Shown: positions 13,716 through 22,134 of the stretch, one piece after another
Layout: each line of letters begins with the position of its first letter
Numbering within the stretch: the first letter of the stretch is position 1
NCBI RefSeq assembly: GCF_024172085.1
Contig: NZ_JAMZDZ010000001.1
Coordinates: forward strand, 8,184,001-8,248,000
DNA: 64,000 nucleotides
Direction: 5' to 3'
Origin: Hamadaea flava
GTDB lineage: Bacteria; Actinomycetota; Actinomycetes; Mycobacteriales; Micromonosporaceae
Translations under genes and position numbers: made by a program
The notes under the pieces: model-generated
Told to the model about the DNA's origin: nothing
Seen by the model: only the letters and a program-made list of their open reading frames with translations
The model's database searches: none

Positions 13716-15113
13716 ATGCAGCGTGTGCACCGGCTCTACACCGTCGTGGTGTTCGTGATCCTGGCCTCGCTGGACAACGTCGCCGCCGGGCTGGTGCCGC
13801 CGCTGTACAGCCCGATCAGCTCCGACCTGCACGTGCCGGAGGCGGCGATCGCCGCGGTCACGGCGACCGGGTTCCTCGTCTCGGCCGTGGTGGCCGTCGG
13901 ATGGGCGTACGCCGGGGATCACTTCAACCGGCGCTGGCTGCTGATGGCCGGCACGACGATCTGGGCCGCGGGCACCTTCGGCACCGCGCAGGCGCAGAAC
14001 TACGGGGCGTTCTTCGCCGGGCAGCTCGTGGCGGCGGTGGGCCTCGGCGCGGTCGGCTCGGTCGGATTCTCGGTCGTCAGCGACCTGATCTCGCCCCGCC
14101 GCCGAGGCCTGATCATGAGCCTGTTCGGGCTGTCCCAGGGCGTCGGCACGCTCGCCGGAACGCTGATGGGCGGCGTGCTCGGCGCCGAGGACTGGCGTCG
14201 CCCGTTCACCCTGCTTGCGGTGATCGGCCTGGGCGCGACGGCGGCGTACCTGCCGACGGCCAGCATCCGCCGGGGGCAGAGCGAACCGGCGCTCAAGGAG
14301 GTCTTCGAGGCCGGCGGCGAGTACGACTACCGGATCAGCCGCGCCGACCTGCCGAAGATCGCCCGGCACCGGACCAACATCTGGCTGGTGCTGCAAGGTG
14401 TGACGGCGCAGCTGACCTTCGGCTCGCTCGTCTGGCTGCCCCGCCTGCTCCAGGCGAAGGCGGAGGCGCAGGGCTACCCGCAGGACACCGCGATCGTCAT
14501 CGGCACCATCTTCGCCACGATCTTCCAGCTCGGCGGGGCGCTGTCGATCATCGGCGGCCTCGTCGGCGACCGGTTGCAGCGGCGTACGCCGAGAGGCCGG
14601 GCCCTGGTGGCGGCGGTCGGCGTCCTCGCCGGCATCCCGTTCTACGTGATCCTGTTCTTCCTGCCGCTCCAGGTCGACATCGCCGAGGACGCCGGAGCCG
14701 GTGGGGTCACGGCCAGCGTCCTGCGCAGCCTGGTCACCGAGCCGCTGATGGGGCTGGCTGCCGTGATGGCCCTGATCGCCCTCGCGCTGTCCTCGGCGAA
14801 CTCGCCGAACTGGTTCGCCTTGATCGCCGACGTGAACCTGCCCGAGCATCGCGGCACCGTCTACAGCGTCGGCAACCTCGCCAACGGCGTCGGCCGGGCG
14901 GCCGGCAACAGCCTGGTCGGCGTCGTCTTCAGCGCGCTGTCGCGAGGGCTGCCCCCGCCGTGGAACTACGCGACCGGGCTCGCCCTGTTCCAGGTCTTCT
15001 TCCTCCCGACCGGTGTCATGTACTGGCTCGCCTCGAAGACCTCGCCCCGGGACATCGCCGACGTCGACCAGGTGCTGCACGAACGAGCCGAAGCGAGGGC
15101 CACTGCGTCGTGA
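13716..15113 (+). CDS. Major facilitator superfamily transporter
   Basis: 465 residues with about twelve transmembrane segments. N-terminal half has LASLDNVAAGLVPPLYSPIS, the motif A-like loop GWAYAGDHFNRRWLLMAGT and SDLISPRRRGLIMSLFGLSQGVG; the long central loop (about 185-225) is hydrophilic; the C-terminal half includes LPEHRGTVYSVGNLANGVGRAAGN. It resembles the spinster/sugar-phosphate-type MFS branch that has an Asp in helix 1 and DRxxRR-like loops. Substrate unknown; proximity to the amino-sugar operon is suggestive only. The last codons are part of a 16-bp direct repeat also present at the end of the convergent GntR gene. Confidence 0.87.
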   Translation: MQRVHRLYTVVVFVILASLDNVAAGLVPPLYSPISSDLHVPEAAIAAVTATGFLVSAVVAVGWAYAGDHFNRRWLLMAGTTIWAAGTFGTAQAQNYGAFFAGQLVAAVGLGAVGSVGFSVVSDLISPRRRGLIMSLFGLSQGVGTLAGTLMGGVLGAEDWRRPFTLLAVIGLGATAAYLPTASIRRGQSEPALKEVFEAGGEYDYRISRADLPKIARHRTNIWLVLQGVTAQLTFGSLVWLPRLLQAKAEAQGYPQDTAIVIGTIFATIFQLGGALSIIGGLVGDRLQRRTPRGRALVAAVGVLAGIPFYVILFFLPLQVDIAEDAGAGGVTASVLRSLVTEPLMGLAAVMALIALALSSANSPNWFALIADVNLPEHRGTVYSVGNLANGVGRAAGNSLVGVVFSALSRGLPPPWNYATGLALFQVFFLPTGVMYWLASKTSPRDIADVDQVLHERAEARATAS

Positions 15114-15158
15114 AGCCGGCCCGCCCGAGGAGAGGCCCGGGTCACTGCGTCGTGAAGC
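15101..15158. repeat. 16-bp direct repeat at two convergent gene ends
   Basis: CACTGCGTCGTGAAGC occurs at 15101-15116 (end and stop codon of the MFS gene) and 15143-15158 (end of the convergent GntR gene). The copies are 42 bp apart. It looks like a local duplication of a stop-codon context. Confidence 0.7.
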
Positions 15159-15861
15159 TGGTCCGCAGCCGATAACGCGATCCGGCGTACGCGACGACCG
15201 ACAGCAGCGCCGGCCGCCCCGCTGCCGACAGGACCACCTGGTGCAGGAAGAGCACGGCGGCGCCGTCGGTCAGCTCCAGGTGCCCGGCCAGCTCGGCGTC
15301 GGCGGGCCGGGCCTCGATCGCGACGTCGGCCCGGCCGAGCGCGACGCCCCGCGCGGCCAGTTCGGTGAACAACGACGCCTCGGTGAAATCCACCTCCACC
15401 AGCCCCGGCGCGAGGGCGATCGCCAGCAGCGAGGAGTCGACGGCGACGCGTACGCCGTTGAGCAGCCGGACGCGACGCAGGTGCAACAGCGGCGTCCCGG
15501 CAGGCAGTGCGAGTTCCTCCGCCTCGTCCAGGGTCGCCGGGCGTACCTCTTGGGTCAGGACCAGCGAACTCGGCGTCAGGTTCTTGCGGCGAGCCGTCGC
15601 GGTGAACGACTCCAGCTCCTGCGGCCACTCGCGGGCAGCCGCCTGCGGCTCGGCCACGAACCAGCCCCGCCCGTGCGAGGGCGTGACCAGGCCCCGTTCG
15701 TCCAGCTCGATCAGCGCTTTGCGCAGCGTCACCCGGGAGACGTCGAGGCGTTCGCAGAGCTCCCGCTCGGCGGGCAGGCGGTCGCCTGGGCCGAGCCCGT
15801 CGCGGGCGATCTGACCGAGGATCTGGTCCGCGGTCTGCGCCCAAAGAGGTGCGGCGGTCAC
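15142..15861 (-). CDS. GntR-family (HutC subfamily) transcriptional regulator
   Basis: 239 residues from the GTG at 15861; an upstream in-frame start would run into the promoter of the divergent gene. N-terminal GntR winged helix (ADQILGQIARDGLGPGDRLPAERELCERLDVSRVTLRKALIELDERGLV) and a C-terminal UTRA ligand domain (FTATARRKNL, VRPATLDEAEELALPAGTPLLHLRRVRLLNGV). HutC regulators such as NagR/DasR sense sugar phosphates, typically glucosamine-6-P or GlcNAc-6-P. Divergent position to the GH9-SIS-kinase operon, with two direct-repeat elements between them, makes it the probable repressor of that operon. Confidence 0.88.
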   Translation of the reverse strand: MTAAPLWAQTADQILGQIARDGLGPGDRLPAERELCERLDVSRVTLRKALIELDERGLVTPSHGRGWFVAEPQAAAREWPQELESFTATARRKNLTPSSLVLTQEVRPATLDEAEELALPAGTPLLHLRRVRLLNGVRVAVDSSLLAIALAPGLVEVDFTEASLFTELAARGVALGRADVAIEARPADAELAGHLELTDGAAVLFLHQVVLSAAGRPALLSVVAYAGSRYRLRTSFTTQ

Positions 15862-15873
15862 GGCAGCGACAAT

Positions 15874-15919
15874 ACCACCGCATACCGATCTTGACGAAGT
15901 GCAGACCACCGCATACCTT
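15874..15919 (+). promoter_or_regulatory. Promoter and repeated operator of the GH9 operon
   Basis: TTGACG (15891-15896), 17-bp spacer, TACCTT (15914-15919), then 6 bp to the GTG at 15926: a leaderless promoter. The 13-mer ACCACCGCATACC occurs twice (15874-15886 and 15905-15917), 31 bp apart or about three helical turns; the second copy covers the -10 box. They are the best candidate sites for the GntR/HutC protein. Confidence 0.6.
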
Positions 15920-15925
15920 TGCCGG

Positions 15926-17482
15926 GTGCAGGTGCTGATCTCCCATCTCGGCTACCCGGCGTACGGCCCCAAATCGGTCGTCGTCGCCGGGACGCCCAGC
16001 ACCGCCGAACTCGTCGGGCCGACGCGTACGCCGTTGACGGTCGGGCCGGTGGAGCACGTCGACCGCTGGCACCTCGGCCCGTTCGCCCGGATCGACCTGC
16101 CGGTCAGCCTGCCGCCCGGCTCGTACCGCGTGGTGGCCGACGGCGTCGCGTCCGAACCCTTCGAGATCACCGCCGACCCGTACCTGGCCACGCTGCCCGA
16201 CGTCGTCGGCTACTTCCGGGCCATGCGTTCCAGCGGCGCGATCGACGCCAAAGACCGCCACGCCGCGCTCTGGGACGACCCGCTCGGCCGGACCGTCGAC
16301 GCGAGCGGCGGCTGGCTCGACGCCAGCGGCGACACCAGCAAGTTCCTCAGCCATCTCACCTACACCAGCACGATGAGCCCCCAGCAGATCCCGCTCTGCG
16401 TGTGGGCGATGCTGGTCGCGCATGCGGAGACCGGCGACCCCGCGCTGCTCGACGAGGCGATGTGGGGCGCGGACTTCCTGCGCCGCTTCCGGTCGCCCGA
16501 CGGCTACTTCTACACCGGGGTCTTCGACGCGCTGACGAAACGGCTCGACGAACGGGTGGTCACCGCACCGCTGCAGGACTGCGTGCGTACGTCGCGATAT
16601 CAGGCGGGCTATCGGCAAGGCGGCGGGCTGGCCATCGCGGCGCTCGCCCGCGCGTCCGCCCACGACGCAAGCCTGCTGCCCGTCGCGATCGGGGCCTTCG
16701 AACACCTGGAAGTCCACAACCGCGAGTACCTGTTCGACGGGCAAGAGTCCATCGTGGACGACTACTGCGCGCTGCTCGCCGCGGCCGAACTGCTCGCCGC
16801 CGGGCACGCCGACGCCGCACCGGCCGCCGAACGCCGCGCCCGCTCACTGCTCGCGCGCCGCGACGGCTGGTTCACCGTGGCCGGCCGCCCGTTCCACCAC
16901 GCGGCCGAATCGGGCCTGCCGGTGCTCGCGCTCCAGCGGTTCGCGGCGGTCCAGTCCACCGCCACGTGGGCCGCTTCCGGTGCGCTCCAAGCGATGTCCG
17001 CGTTTCTCACGGGTACGCACAACGCCGCGAACCCGTTCGGTTATCCCCGGGCGGGCGCCTACTTCTTCCCTCACGTCAACGACACCGGCTATTGGTGGCA
17101 GGGGGAGAACGCGAACATCGCCTCTCTCGCGGCGGCGGCGTATGCCTGCGCCCGGCACGACGCCGGACGCCGGACCGAGCTGGTCGCCTTCGCCGAAGAC
17201 CAGTTGGCCTGGATCGCCGGGCGGAACCCGTTCGACGTCTGCATGATCGACGGCAAGGGCCGCAACAACGCCGTCTACTCCGCCGACTTCCCGCCGAAGC
17301 CAGGCGGCATCGTCAACGGGATCACCTCCGGCTGGACCGACGAACAGGACATCGCGTTCCTTCCGCCGGACGCGCCCGCGGGTGACGCCTGGCGCTGGGC
17401 CGAGCAGTGGATCCCGCACTCAGGCTGGTATCTGCTGGCCGCGGCCACCGGAGCCGCCTTCCGAAAGGACACCACCGCATGA
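15926..17482 (+). CDS. GH9-family glycoside hydrolase, probably an exo-glucosaminidase type
   Basis: 518 residues from the GTG at 15926, which lies 6 bp after a -10 box. Residues 1-90 form the Ig-like domain that precedes GH9 catalytic domains (VLISHLGYPAYGPKSVVV). The (alpha/alpha)6 domain has GGWLDASGDTSKFLSHLTY (Asp132, Asp136) and the C-terminal AEQWIPHSGWYLLAAATG with the catalytic Glu, plus WWQGENANIASLAAAAYA and WIAGRNPFDVCMIDGKG. The DASGD-TSK variant, instead of the cellulase DAGDYGK, and the lack of a signal peptide point to the intracellular GH9 group that removes glucosamine from chitosan oligosaccharides. The coupled SIS and kinase genes support that inference. Confidence 0.82.
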   Translation: MQVLISHLGYPAYGPKSVVVAGTPSTAELVGPTRTPLTVGPVEHVDRWHLGPFARIDLPVSLPPGSYRVVADGVASEPFEITADPYLATLPDVVGYFRAMRSSGAIDAKDRHAALWDDPLGRTVDASGGWLDASGDTSKFLSHLTYTSTMSPQQIPLCVWAMLVAHAETGDPALLDEAMWGADFLRRFRSPDGYFYTGVFDALTKRLDERVVTAPLQDCVRTSRYQAGYRQGGGLAIAALARASAHDASLLPVAIGAFEHLEVHNREYLFDGQESIVDDYCALLAAAELLAAGHADAAPAAERRARSLLARRDGWFTVAGRPFHHAAESGLPVLALQRFAAVQSTATWAASGALQAMSAFLTGTHNAANPFGYPRAGAYFFPHVNDTGYWWQGENANIASLAAAAYACARHDAGRRTELVAFAEDQLAWIAGRNPFDVCMIDGKGRNNAVYSADFPPKPGGIVNGITSGWTDEQDIAFLPPDAPAGDAWRWAEQWIPHSGWYLLAAATGAAFRKDTTA

Positions 17483-18468
17483 CCCGCATCTCGTACGCCG
17501 AAGGCCGGGCCGCGCAGCCCGAGGCGCTGGATCGCATCGTCGGCCGCCTGCGCGGTTCGCTCGACCTGCCCCCGGTACGCCGTCCGCTGTTCTGCGGCAT
17601 CGGCGCGTCGTACGCGGCTCTCGCCGTACCCGTCGAGGCGCTGCGCCGGTATGGCGTACCGGCGTATCGGGTGCTTGCGAGCGAGGTCGCCGAGTATCCG
17701 GCCGCCTTCGACGCCGACGTCCTGATCGCGGCGTCCCAGGGCGGCAAGAGCTCGGAGACGATCGCCGCGTTCGAGCAGACGCGGGCGGCGACAGTCGCGG
17801 TCGTCAACGTCGGCGACTCGCCGTTGGCGGTGCTCGCCGAGCATCTGGTCGGCCTGGGCGACGAGCCCGACTCGTACGCCTCCACCGTCGGGTTCACCGG
17901 CACGATCGTCGCTCTCGACCTCATCGCTGCGGCCGTCGCCGGCGACCCGGCCGCCGCCAAGAAGTGGGACGGGATCGGCGAACTCGTCCGCTCCGTTGGG
18001 CGTATCCCTGATGTGGCCTCTTTCGTGGCAGCGGACGTCGTGGGCTCCGGCGCTTCGCGGGCCTCCGCCGAGGAGGCCGCGCTGCTGTTGCGTGAGGTGC
18101 CCCGCGTGCCCGCCGCCGCCTCCGCGACGCGTAACTACCTGCACGGCGAGATGGAGTCGGCGGGCGGCACGCTGCACTTGATCTTCGGCGCGGACCGCGA
18201 GGTGGAGCTGGCCCGGACGCTCGCGGGCGCGGGCCATCAGACGGTGCTCGTCACGACCGCCGCCGTCGACAGCGACGGCAAGCTGTCGGTCGTGCGGCTG
18301 CCCGACGTGGACCCCGCCGTACGCGTCGTGCTGGAGACGGTGGTGGCGCAAGAACTCGTGGCGGTGCTGGCCGAGCAGCGCGGCGTCGTGCCCGAGCAGT
18401 TCGTCTTCGCCAACCATGACACCAAGCTGGGCGGCGTCGACCGGTCCGACTTCGAGGCAGCGTCATGA
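17479..18468 (+). CDS. SIS-domain sugar isomerase/deaminase (GlmS C-terminal/AgaS-like)
   Basis: 329 residues; the ATG overlaps the GH9 stop (ATGA). Two SIS domains as in the isomerase half of GlmS: LFCGIGASYAALAVPVEALRRYG, LIAASQGGKSSETIAAFEQT (SQ-x-G-x-S-x-ET sugar-phosphate loop), GFTGTIVALDLI, then GSGASRASAEEAALLLREVPRVPAAA and NYLHGEMESAGG. Stand-alone proteins of this type deaminate or isomerise glucosamine-6-P or galactosamine-6-P. Placed between a possible glucosaminidase and an amino-sugar kinase, it most likely converts glucosamine-6-P to fructose-6-P. Activity is inferred from fold and context. Confidence 0.85.
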   Translation: MTRISYAEGRAAQPEALDRIVGRLRGSLDLPPVRRPLFCGIGASYAALAVPVEALRRYGVPAYRVLASEVAEYPAAFDADVLIAASQGGKSSETIAAFEQTRAATVAVVNVGDSPLAVLAEHLVGLGDEPDSYASTVGFTGTIVALDLIAAAVAGDPAAAKKWDGIGELVRSVGRIPDVASFVAADVVGSGASRASAEEAALLLREVPRVPAAASATRNYLHGEMESAGGTLHLIFGADREVELARTLAGAGHQTVLVTTAAVDSDGKLSVVRLPDVDPAVRVVLETVVAQELVAVLAEQRGVVPEQFVFANHDTKLGGVDRSDFEAAS

Positions 18469-19310
18469 TCGTCGGCGTGGACGTGGGCGGCACCAAGACG
18501 CACATCCGCTCGTCGTCCGGTGTGGACGTCGTGCTGCCGTCCACCGGATGGTCCGCACTGGACGGTGCGTCGTGGCTGCTCGAACGGCTTCCGGCCGGAG
18601 TGACGGCGTTGGCCGTCGGCGCGCACGGCGCCGAGGACCGCGCCCAGTGCGCCGCCTTGCGGGACGCGCTCGCGGCGGCGCTGGACGTGCCGGTGACCGT
18701 CGTCAACGACGGGGAGCTGCTACTCCCAGCGGCCGGCCTGCGATCAGGCGTCGCCGTCGTGGTCGGCACGGGTTCGATCGCGCTGCACGACGACGGTTCC
18801 GGCGGAGTGCACCGCGCGGGCGGCTGGGGCTGGATCCTCGGCGACGACGGCAGCGCGTCCGCCCTGGTCCGCGACGCCGCACGGGCCGTGCTCACCGCCG
18901 ACGACCAAGGTCAGCCGCCCTCGCAGCTGGCCGACGTGCTGACGCAGTCCTTCGGCGTCGCCACCATCCTGGACCTGGCGTACGCGCTCGGCTCGGACAC
19001 CGAGACCTGGGGCCGGCACTGCCCGGCCGTCATGAGCGCCTTCGCGGCCGGCTGTCCGCTCGCCGAGTCGGTGGTGACCGGTGGGGCGTCGTCGCTCGGG
19101 ACCCTCGTCGCGACCTTCTCGGCTCGCGGGCTGGCCTTCGACGACGTCGTCCTCGGCGGTGGGCTGGTGACTGCTGTTCCGGCGTACTGGGCGCTCATCC
19201 AGTCCGCCGTCTCGGCAGCGGTCCCGTCCGCCCGCGTGCGCCTGCTCACGGCTCCGCCTGTCGCGGGCGCGCTCTCGCTCGCCCACTCCCTCGCTCGCTC
19301 CGCTCGCTAG
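18465..19310 (+). CDS. BadF/BadG-type ATPase, probable (N-acetyl)glucosamine kinase
   Basis: 281 residues; ATG overlaps the SIS gene stop. ASKHA-fold sugar kinase of the NAGK/BadF group: MIVGVDVGGTKTHIR (phosphate-1), VTVVNDGELLLPAAG, VAVVVGTGSIALH (phosphate-2), RAGGWGWILGDDGSASALVRDAAR (the signature of this group), and DDVVLGGGLV (adenosine motif). It would phosphorylate the amino sugar released by the GH9 enzyme at C6. Last gene of the operon; the C-terminal tail SLAHSLARSAR is low complexity. Confidence 0.87.
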   Translation: MIVGVDVGGTKTHIRSSSGVDVVLPSTGWSALDGASWLLERLPAGVTALAVGAHGAEDRAQCAALRDALAAALDVPVTVVNDGELLLPAAGLRSGVAVVVGTGSIALHDDGSGGVHRAGGWGWILGDDGSASALVRDAARAVLTADDQGQPPSQLADVLTQSFGVATILDLAYALGSDTETWGRHCPAVMSAFAAGCPLAESVVTGGASSLGTLVATFSARGLAFDDVVLGGGLVTAVPAYWALIQSAVSAAVPSARVRLLTAPPVAGALSLAHSLARSAR

Positions 19311-19451
19311 CCCCCCGCCCGCCCCCCTTTCCGCGCGATCATGAACTATCGGTCGTGATCAACCGGCGTGTCGTGTCCCGGAGACCCTGATCAATCCCGC
19401 AACTCCCTGATCAACCCGCGTCGGGGCGGCCGCCCGGCCCGACGCGGCCGG

Positions 19452-19457
19452 TAAGCT
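19452..19457 (+). promoter_or_regulatory. -10 box of the SnoaL-like gene (leaderless)
   Basis: TAAGCT, 7 bp before the GTG at 19465. The 19311-19451 gap has several GATCA words (CCCTGATCAA occurs twice) but no gene. Confidence 0.4.
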
Positions 19458-19464
19458 GGACGAG

Positions 19465-19857
19465 GTGACGCTTTCGCACGAGGAACTCTTTCAGCGCTAC
19501 GTCTACGCCGGTGCGATCCGCCGCGATCCCGACGCGCTCGCCGAGCTGTTCACCGAGGACGGCTGGATCGAGGCGCCGCTGCTGCCTGCGGGGCACCGCC
19601 TGCCCCGCCGCATCGAAGGCCGTGAAGCTATTCGTACGCAGATCGGCGCGTACCATCGCGAGCCCGCGTACAAAGCTCCGGTGGACGTGAGCCGATCTCG
19701 ATACGTGCTGCATGAGACGGCAGATCCGGACGTCTTCATCGCCGAGATCGACACCGCGTTCGAGGGTGCCGCCGAGTCGATGTCGCTCGTGCAGATCTTC
19801 CGCGTGCGTGGTGGGCTCATCGAGTCGCTTCGCGACTACTTCGCCCCCGAACCCTGA
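19465..19857 (+). CDS. SnoaL-like / NTF2-fold protein
   Basis: 130 residues from a GTG with a -10 box 7 bp upstream. NTF2-like cone fold: YVYAGAIRRDPDALAELFTEDGWIEAP, IEGREAIRTQIGAYH, then VLHETADPDVFIAEIDTAFEG and QIFRVRGGLIESLRDYF. Stand-alone proteins of this type are isomerases, hydrolases or binding proteins; no catalytic His/Asp pair is clear enough to say which. Single gene, convergent with the C39-like gene. Confidence 0.75.
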   Translation: MTLSHEELFQRYVYAGAIRRDPDALAELFTEDGWIEAPLLPAGHRLPRRIEGREAIRTQIGAYHREPAYKAPVDVSRSRYVLHETADPDVFIAEIDTAFEGAAESMSLVQIFRVRGGLIESLRDYFAPEP

Positions 19858-19913
19858 CCGGAGCTGATCCTCATGATCATCAGCATCGGGGCGATCGGAT
19901 CCGTGCCCAGTGC

Positions 19914-19962
19914 ACGGGCCGGCCCACGAAAGTCCACAGGGGACAGAAGCGAGCCGGCCCGT
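19914..19962. terminator. Possible hairpin terminator between convergent genes
   Basis: ACGGGCCGGC (19914-19923) pairs with GCCGGCCCGT (19953-19962), loop 29 nt. A competing smaller hairpin CCGTGC-CCAGT-GCACGG starts at 19901. Confidence 0.5.
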
Positions 19963-19969
19963 CCGAGTG

Positions 19970-21283
19970 TCACCAGTTCGACGAGCCCGGAACCTGAGGC
20001 AGGGGCTTCCACCACGGCGTGATCAGGTAGGCGATGCCACCCGATCCGCTGCCGACGGTGCCGTTGGCGCGTACGCGCTTGGTGCGCTGCCAGACCGTTT
20101 CCAGCTGGTCGCGCTTGTAGACGTTGCGCACCACGTCGTCCGAGGACGACGCCGGGTCGTTGACGACGACGTCACCGGTGGCGGTGAAGCCGACGATCAC
20201 GAACAGGTGGCCGGAGGTGGAGTAGTTGGAGCCGTCCAGCTCGCTGGCGAGGAAGGACAGCGACACCACCACCGGGATGCCGTGCTTGATGAAGGTCTCG
20301 ACCTCGTCAAGCGAGTGCATACGGGTCACGATCGCGTCGAGGCCCACGAACGAGGCCGCGTACGCGGTGTTGAAGGGCCAGTTGCCCGCCCCTTCGTACT
20401 GCGAGTCGTAGGTGCCCCGGGCGGCCGCGTCGACCTGTGGGTCGGCGTACGCCGGGTTCACCCAGGAGGTGTCAGGGGTGTAGCCGTAGTAGCTCACCAC
20501 CATCTGGGTGGACGTCGGCGAGCACCAGGCTTCGCCGCCGCCGTCGTACTCGGGGTACTCGCCGCTGTGGATGTTCTGCGAGTACGTCGGCACCGCCAGT
20601 TCCTTGCCCCAGGCGATGTGCCCGGTGCTGAGCGGGACGGTGAATCGGTCCGGCACGTTGCTCGCCATCGCGCCCAGCTCCCAGACCCGCGGGCGCTGCA
20701 CCTGACCCGGCTTCTTGTAGAGGGTCAGCCGCAGCTGGTAGTCGCTGAGCAGGACGCCCCGGGAGGCGTCGTCGATGGAGAAGGTGTCGGTCCAGATCGT
20801 CGAGTAGGGGTCGCCCTGGTCGTCGACGCTGGTCCGACGGATGTCACCGTCGCCGGAGGCCCAGATGCCCATGGTGTACCAGGGCGTCTGCTCTCCGTTC
20901 GTGTACGTGCCGTGCAGTTCGACCTTGATGAACGTGCCGGCCGGGGTGACGGCGTTCCACGAGGCGACCGCCTCGGTCGCGCCGAACCCGATGTCGTGCA
21001 CCGGCGACGTCCAGGTCGAGTACTCGTAGGCGGCGGTGACGCCGGTGTGCGGGTCGGTGTAGTCGGTCGTGCCGGCCGCAACGCCCATGGTGACACCGGT
21101 TCGCAGCCCTGGGATCGCGAACGCGCCTTGCGACGTGCCCTGGGCCCAGTCCCGGTACGAGCTGATGCGGTGGTACTCGATCTGCTCGTCGTGCTGCACC
21201 GGCTTGGCCGCCACCGCCGGGGTGGCGGTGAGGCCGATGCTCAATACGCCCGCCGCGGCGAGCGTGAGGATGCGCCGTGCCAT
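19970..21283 (-). CDS. Secreted C39-like cysteine peptidase-family protein
   Basis: 437 residues from the ATG at 21283 (GGGAGGAGAGCA upstream). Sec signal peptide MARRILTLAAAGVLSIGLTA with cleavage after AVAA. Residues about 25-230 are a beta-rich N-terminal region (TPWYTMGIWASGDGDIRRTSVDDQ). Residues 250-420 are a peptidase C39-like domain: Cys in GGGEAWCSPTSTQMV, His in SGHLFVIVGF and Asp in VVVNDPAS form the papain-like triad. Unlike bacteriocin C39 domains it is exported and not fused to an ABC transporter. Likely an extracellular protease or amidase; substrate unknown. Confidence 0.83.
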   Translation of the reverse strand: MARRILTLAAAGVLSIGLTATPAVAAKPVQHDEQIEYHRISSYRDWAQGTSQGAFAIPGLRTGVTMGVAAGTTDYTDPHTGVTAAYEYSTWTSPVHDIGFGATEAVASWNAVTPAGTFIKVELHGTYTNGEQTPWYTMGIWASGDGDIRRTSVDDQGDPYSTIWTDTFSIDDASRGVLLSDYQLRLTLYKKPGQVQRPRVWELGAMASNVPDRFTVPLSTGHIAWGKELAVPTYSQNIHSGEYPEYDGGGEAWCSPTSTQMVVSYYGYTPDTSWVNPAYADPQVDAAARGTYDSQYEGAGNWPFNTAYAASFVGLDAIVTRMHSLDEVETFIKHGIPVVVSLSFLASELDGSNYSTSGHLFVIVGFTATGDVVVNDPASSSDDVVRNVYKRDQLETVWQRTKRVRANGTVGSGSGGIAYLITPWWKPLPQVPGSSNW

Positions 21284-21379
21284 TGCTCTCCTCCCACGCA
21301 GATCCCACGGGGGATCGGGTCGATTCACTATCGACGTCGCAAAGGAATTTCGCTAGGGGTGAGACGGATGAAAATCCAT

Positions 21380-21409
21380 AACCGATGTCAAGCACGCTTG
21401 ACATCGGTT
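21380..21409. promoter_or_regulatory. Large palindromic operator (14-bp arms)
   Basis: AACCGATGTCAAGC (21380-21393), a 2-bp centre and its exact complement (21396-21409). Its core TGTCAAGCACGCTTGACA recurs in the next site. It lies between the C39-like gene and the XRE regulator and is the probable XRE binding site. Confidence 0.7.
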
Positions 21410-21412
21410 CGA

Positions 21413-21432
21413 GTGTCAAGCACGCTTTACAC
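21413..21432. promoter_or_regulatory. Second operator copy
   Basis: GTGTCAAGCACGCTTTACAC: the same palindrome with one mismatch, centred 28 bp from the first. Two spaced copies suggest cooperative binding. Confidence 0.6.
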
Positions 21433-21536
21433 ATGCGCGGTCTACTCTCGATGGTCCTGCTCCGCGAGCACCGACTGGTACGCACAGGAGCGGCTGATCG
21501 GCACGCTGAACTGCCGCTGACCTTCGAGGGGCACCG

Positions 21537-21749
21537 GTGGAACTGGAGCTGACCGGCAACGACGTCCGGGAACTGCGGATGCGGCGCGGGCTGTCGCAGG
21601 CCGACCTGGCGGCCGCGGTGGGAGTCTCCCGGCAGACCGTCAACTCGATCGAGACGGGCCGGTACACCCCGTCGTTGCCGCTGGCGATCGCGCTGGCCCG
21701 CTTCTTCGAGACCACTGTGGAGGAGATGTTCCATGTCAAGGAGCAGTAA
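21537..21749 (+). CDS. XRE-family transcriptional regulator
   Basis: 70 residues from the GTG at 21537 (TTCGAGGGG upstream), a single helix-turn-helix domain: VRELRMRRGLSQADLAAAVGVSRQTVNSIETGRYTPSLPLAIALARFFETTVEEMF. This compact type typically represses its own operon, which contains a small membrane protein; its gene end overlaps that gene by 17 bp. Two palindromic sites upstream (21380-21432) are the natural candidates for its operator. Confidence 0.9.
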   Translation: MELELTGNDVRELRMRRGLSQADLAAAVGVSRQTVNSIETGRYTPSLPLAIALARFFETTVEEMFHVKEQ

Positions 21750-22128
21750 GCGCACCGCGACGTACTGGACGATCCCGTCGATCTGCGTGGCGGCCGGGCT
21801 GGCGTACCTGGTGTCGGCATGGGTCGGCGGCCGGCCGGGGCTCGGCGTCGTGCTGCTGTCGGCGATGCTGGTCTTCGCCGGGATCGTGCTGCTCGCCGCG
21901 CGGCGGTCCGAGACGGTCCGGCATCTGCTGGACCGGCGAGACGAGCGGATCACCGCCATCGACCTGAAGGCCAGTGCGGCCGCTGGTGGCGTACTCGCCG
22001 TCGCGGTGGTGGCCGGTGCGGTCGTCGAGCTGGGCCGGGGCAACTCCGGGGAGCCGTTCACCTGGCTCGCCGCGCTCGGCGGAATCGCGTACGCGGCCGC
22101 AGTCATCGCCGGCCGCGTACGCGGTTGA
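21733..22128 (+). CDS. Small integral membrane protein (DUF2178-like)
   Basis: 131 residues, four hydrophobic segments: about 11-30, 35-55 (GLGVVLLSAMLVFAGIVLLA), 80-100 and 108-126. A cytosolic loop RRSETVRHLLDRRDERITAIDLKAS matches the conserved loop of DUF2178-type proteins that pair with XRE regulators. Translated from inside the regulator gene. No function known. Confidence 0.75.
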   Translation: MSRSSKRTATYWTIPSICVAAGLAYLVSAWVGGRPGLGVVLLSAMLVFAGIVLLAARRSETVRHLLDRRDERITAIDLKASAAAGGVLAVAVVAGAVVELGRGNSGEPFTWLAALGGIAYAAAVIAGRVRG

Positions 22129-22134
22129 CCCCAG

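Noticed and set aside
13596-16807. Long antisense frames against the MFS transporter, GntR region and GH9 gene
   Set aside because: Compositionally biased and without motifs; the sense-strand genes have full family signatures.
15926-17482. GH9 gene as secreted cellulase
   Set aside because: There is no signal peptide, the catalytic motif is DASGD instead of DAGD, and it is coupled to intracellular amino-sugar-type genes.
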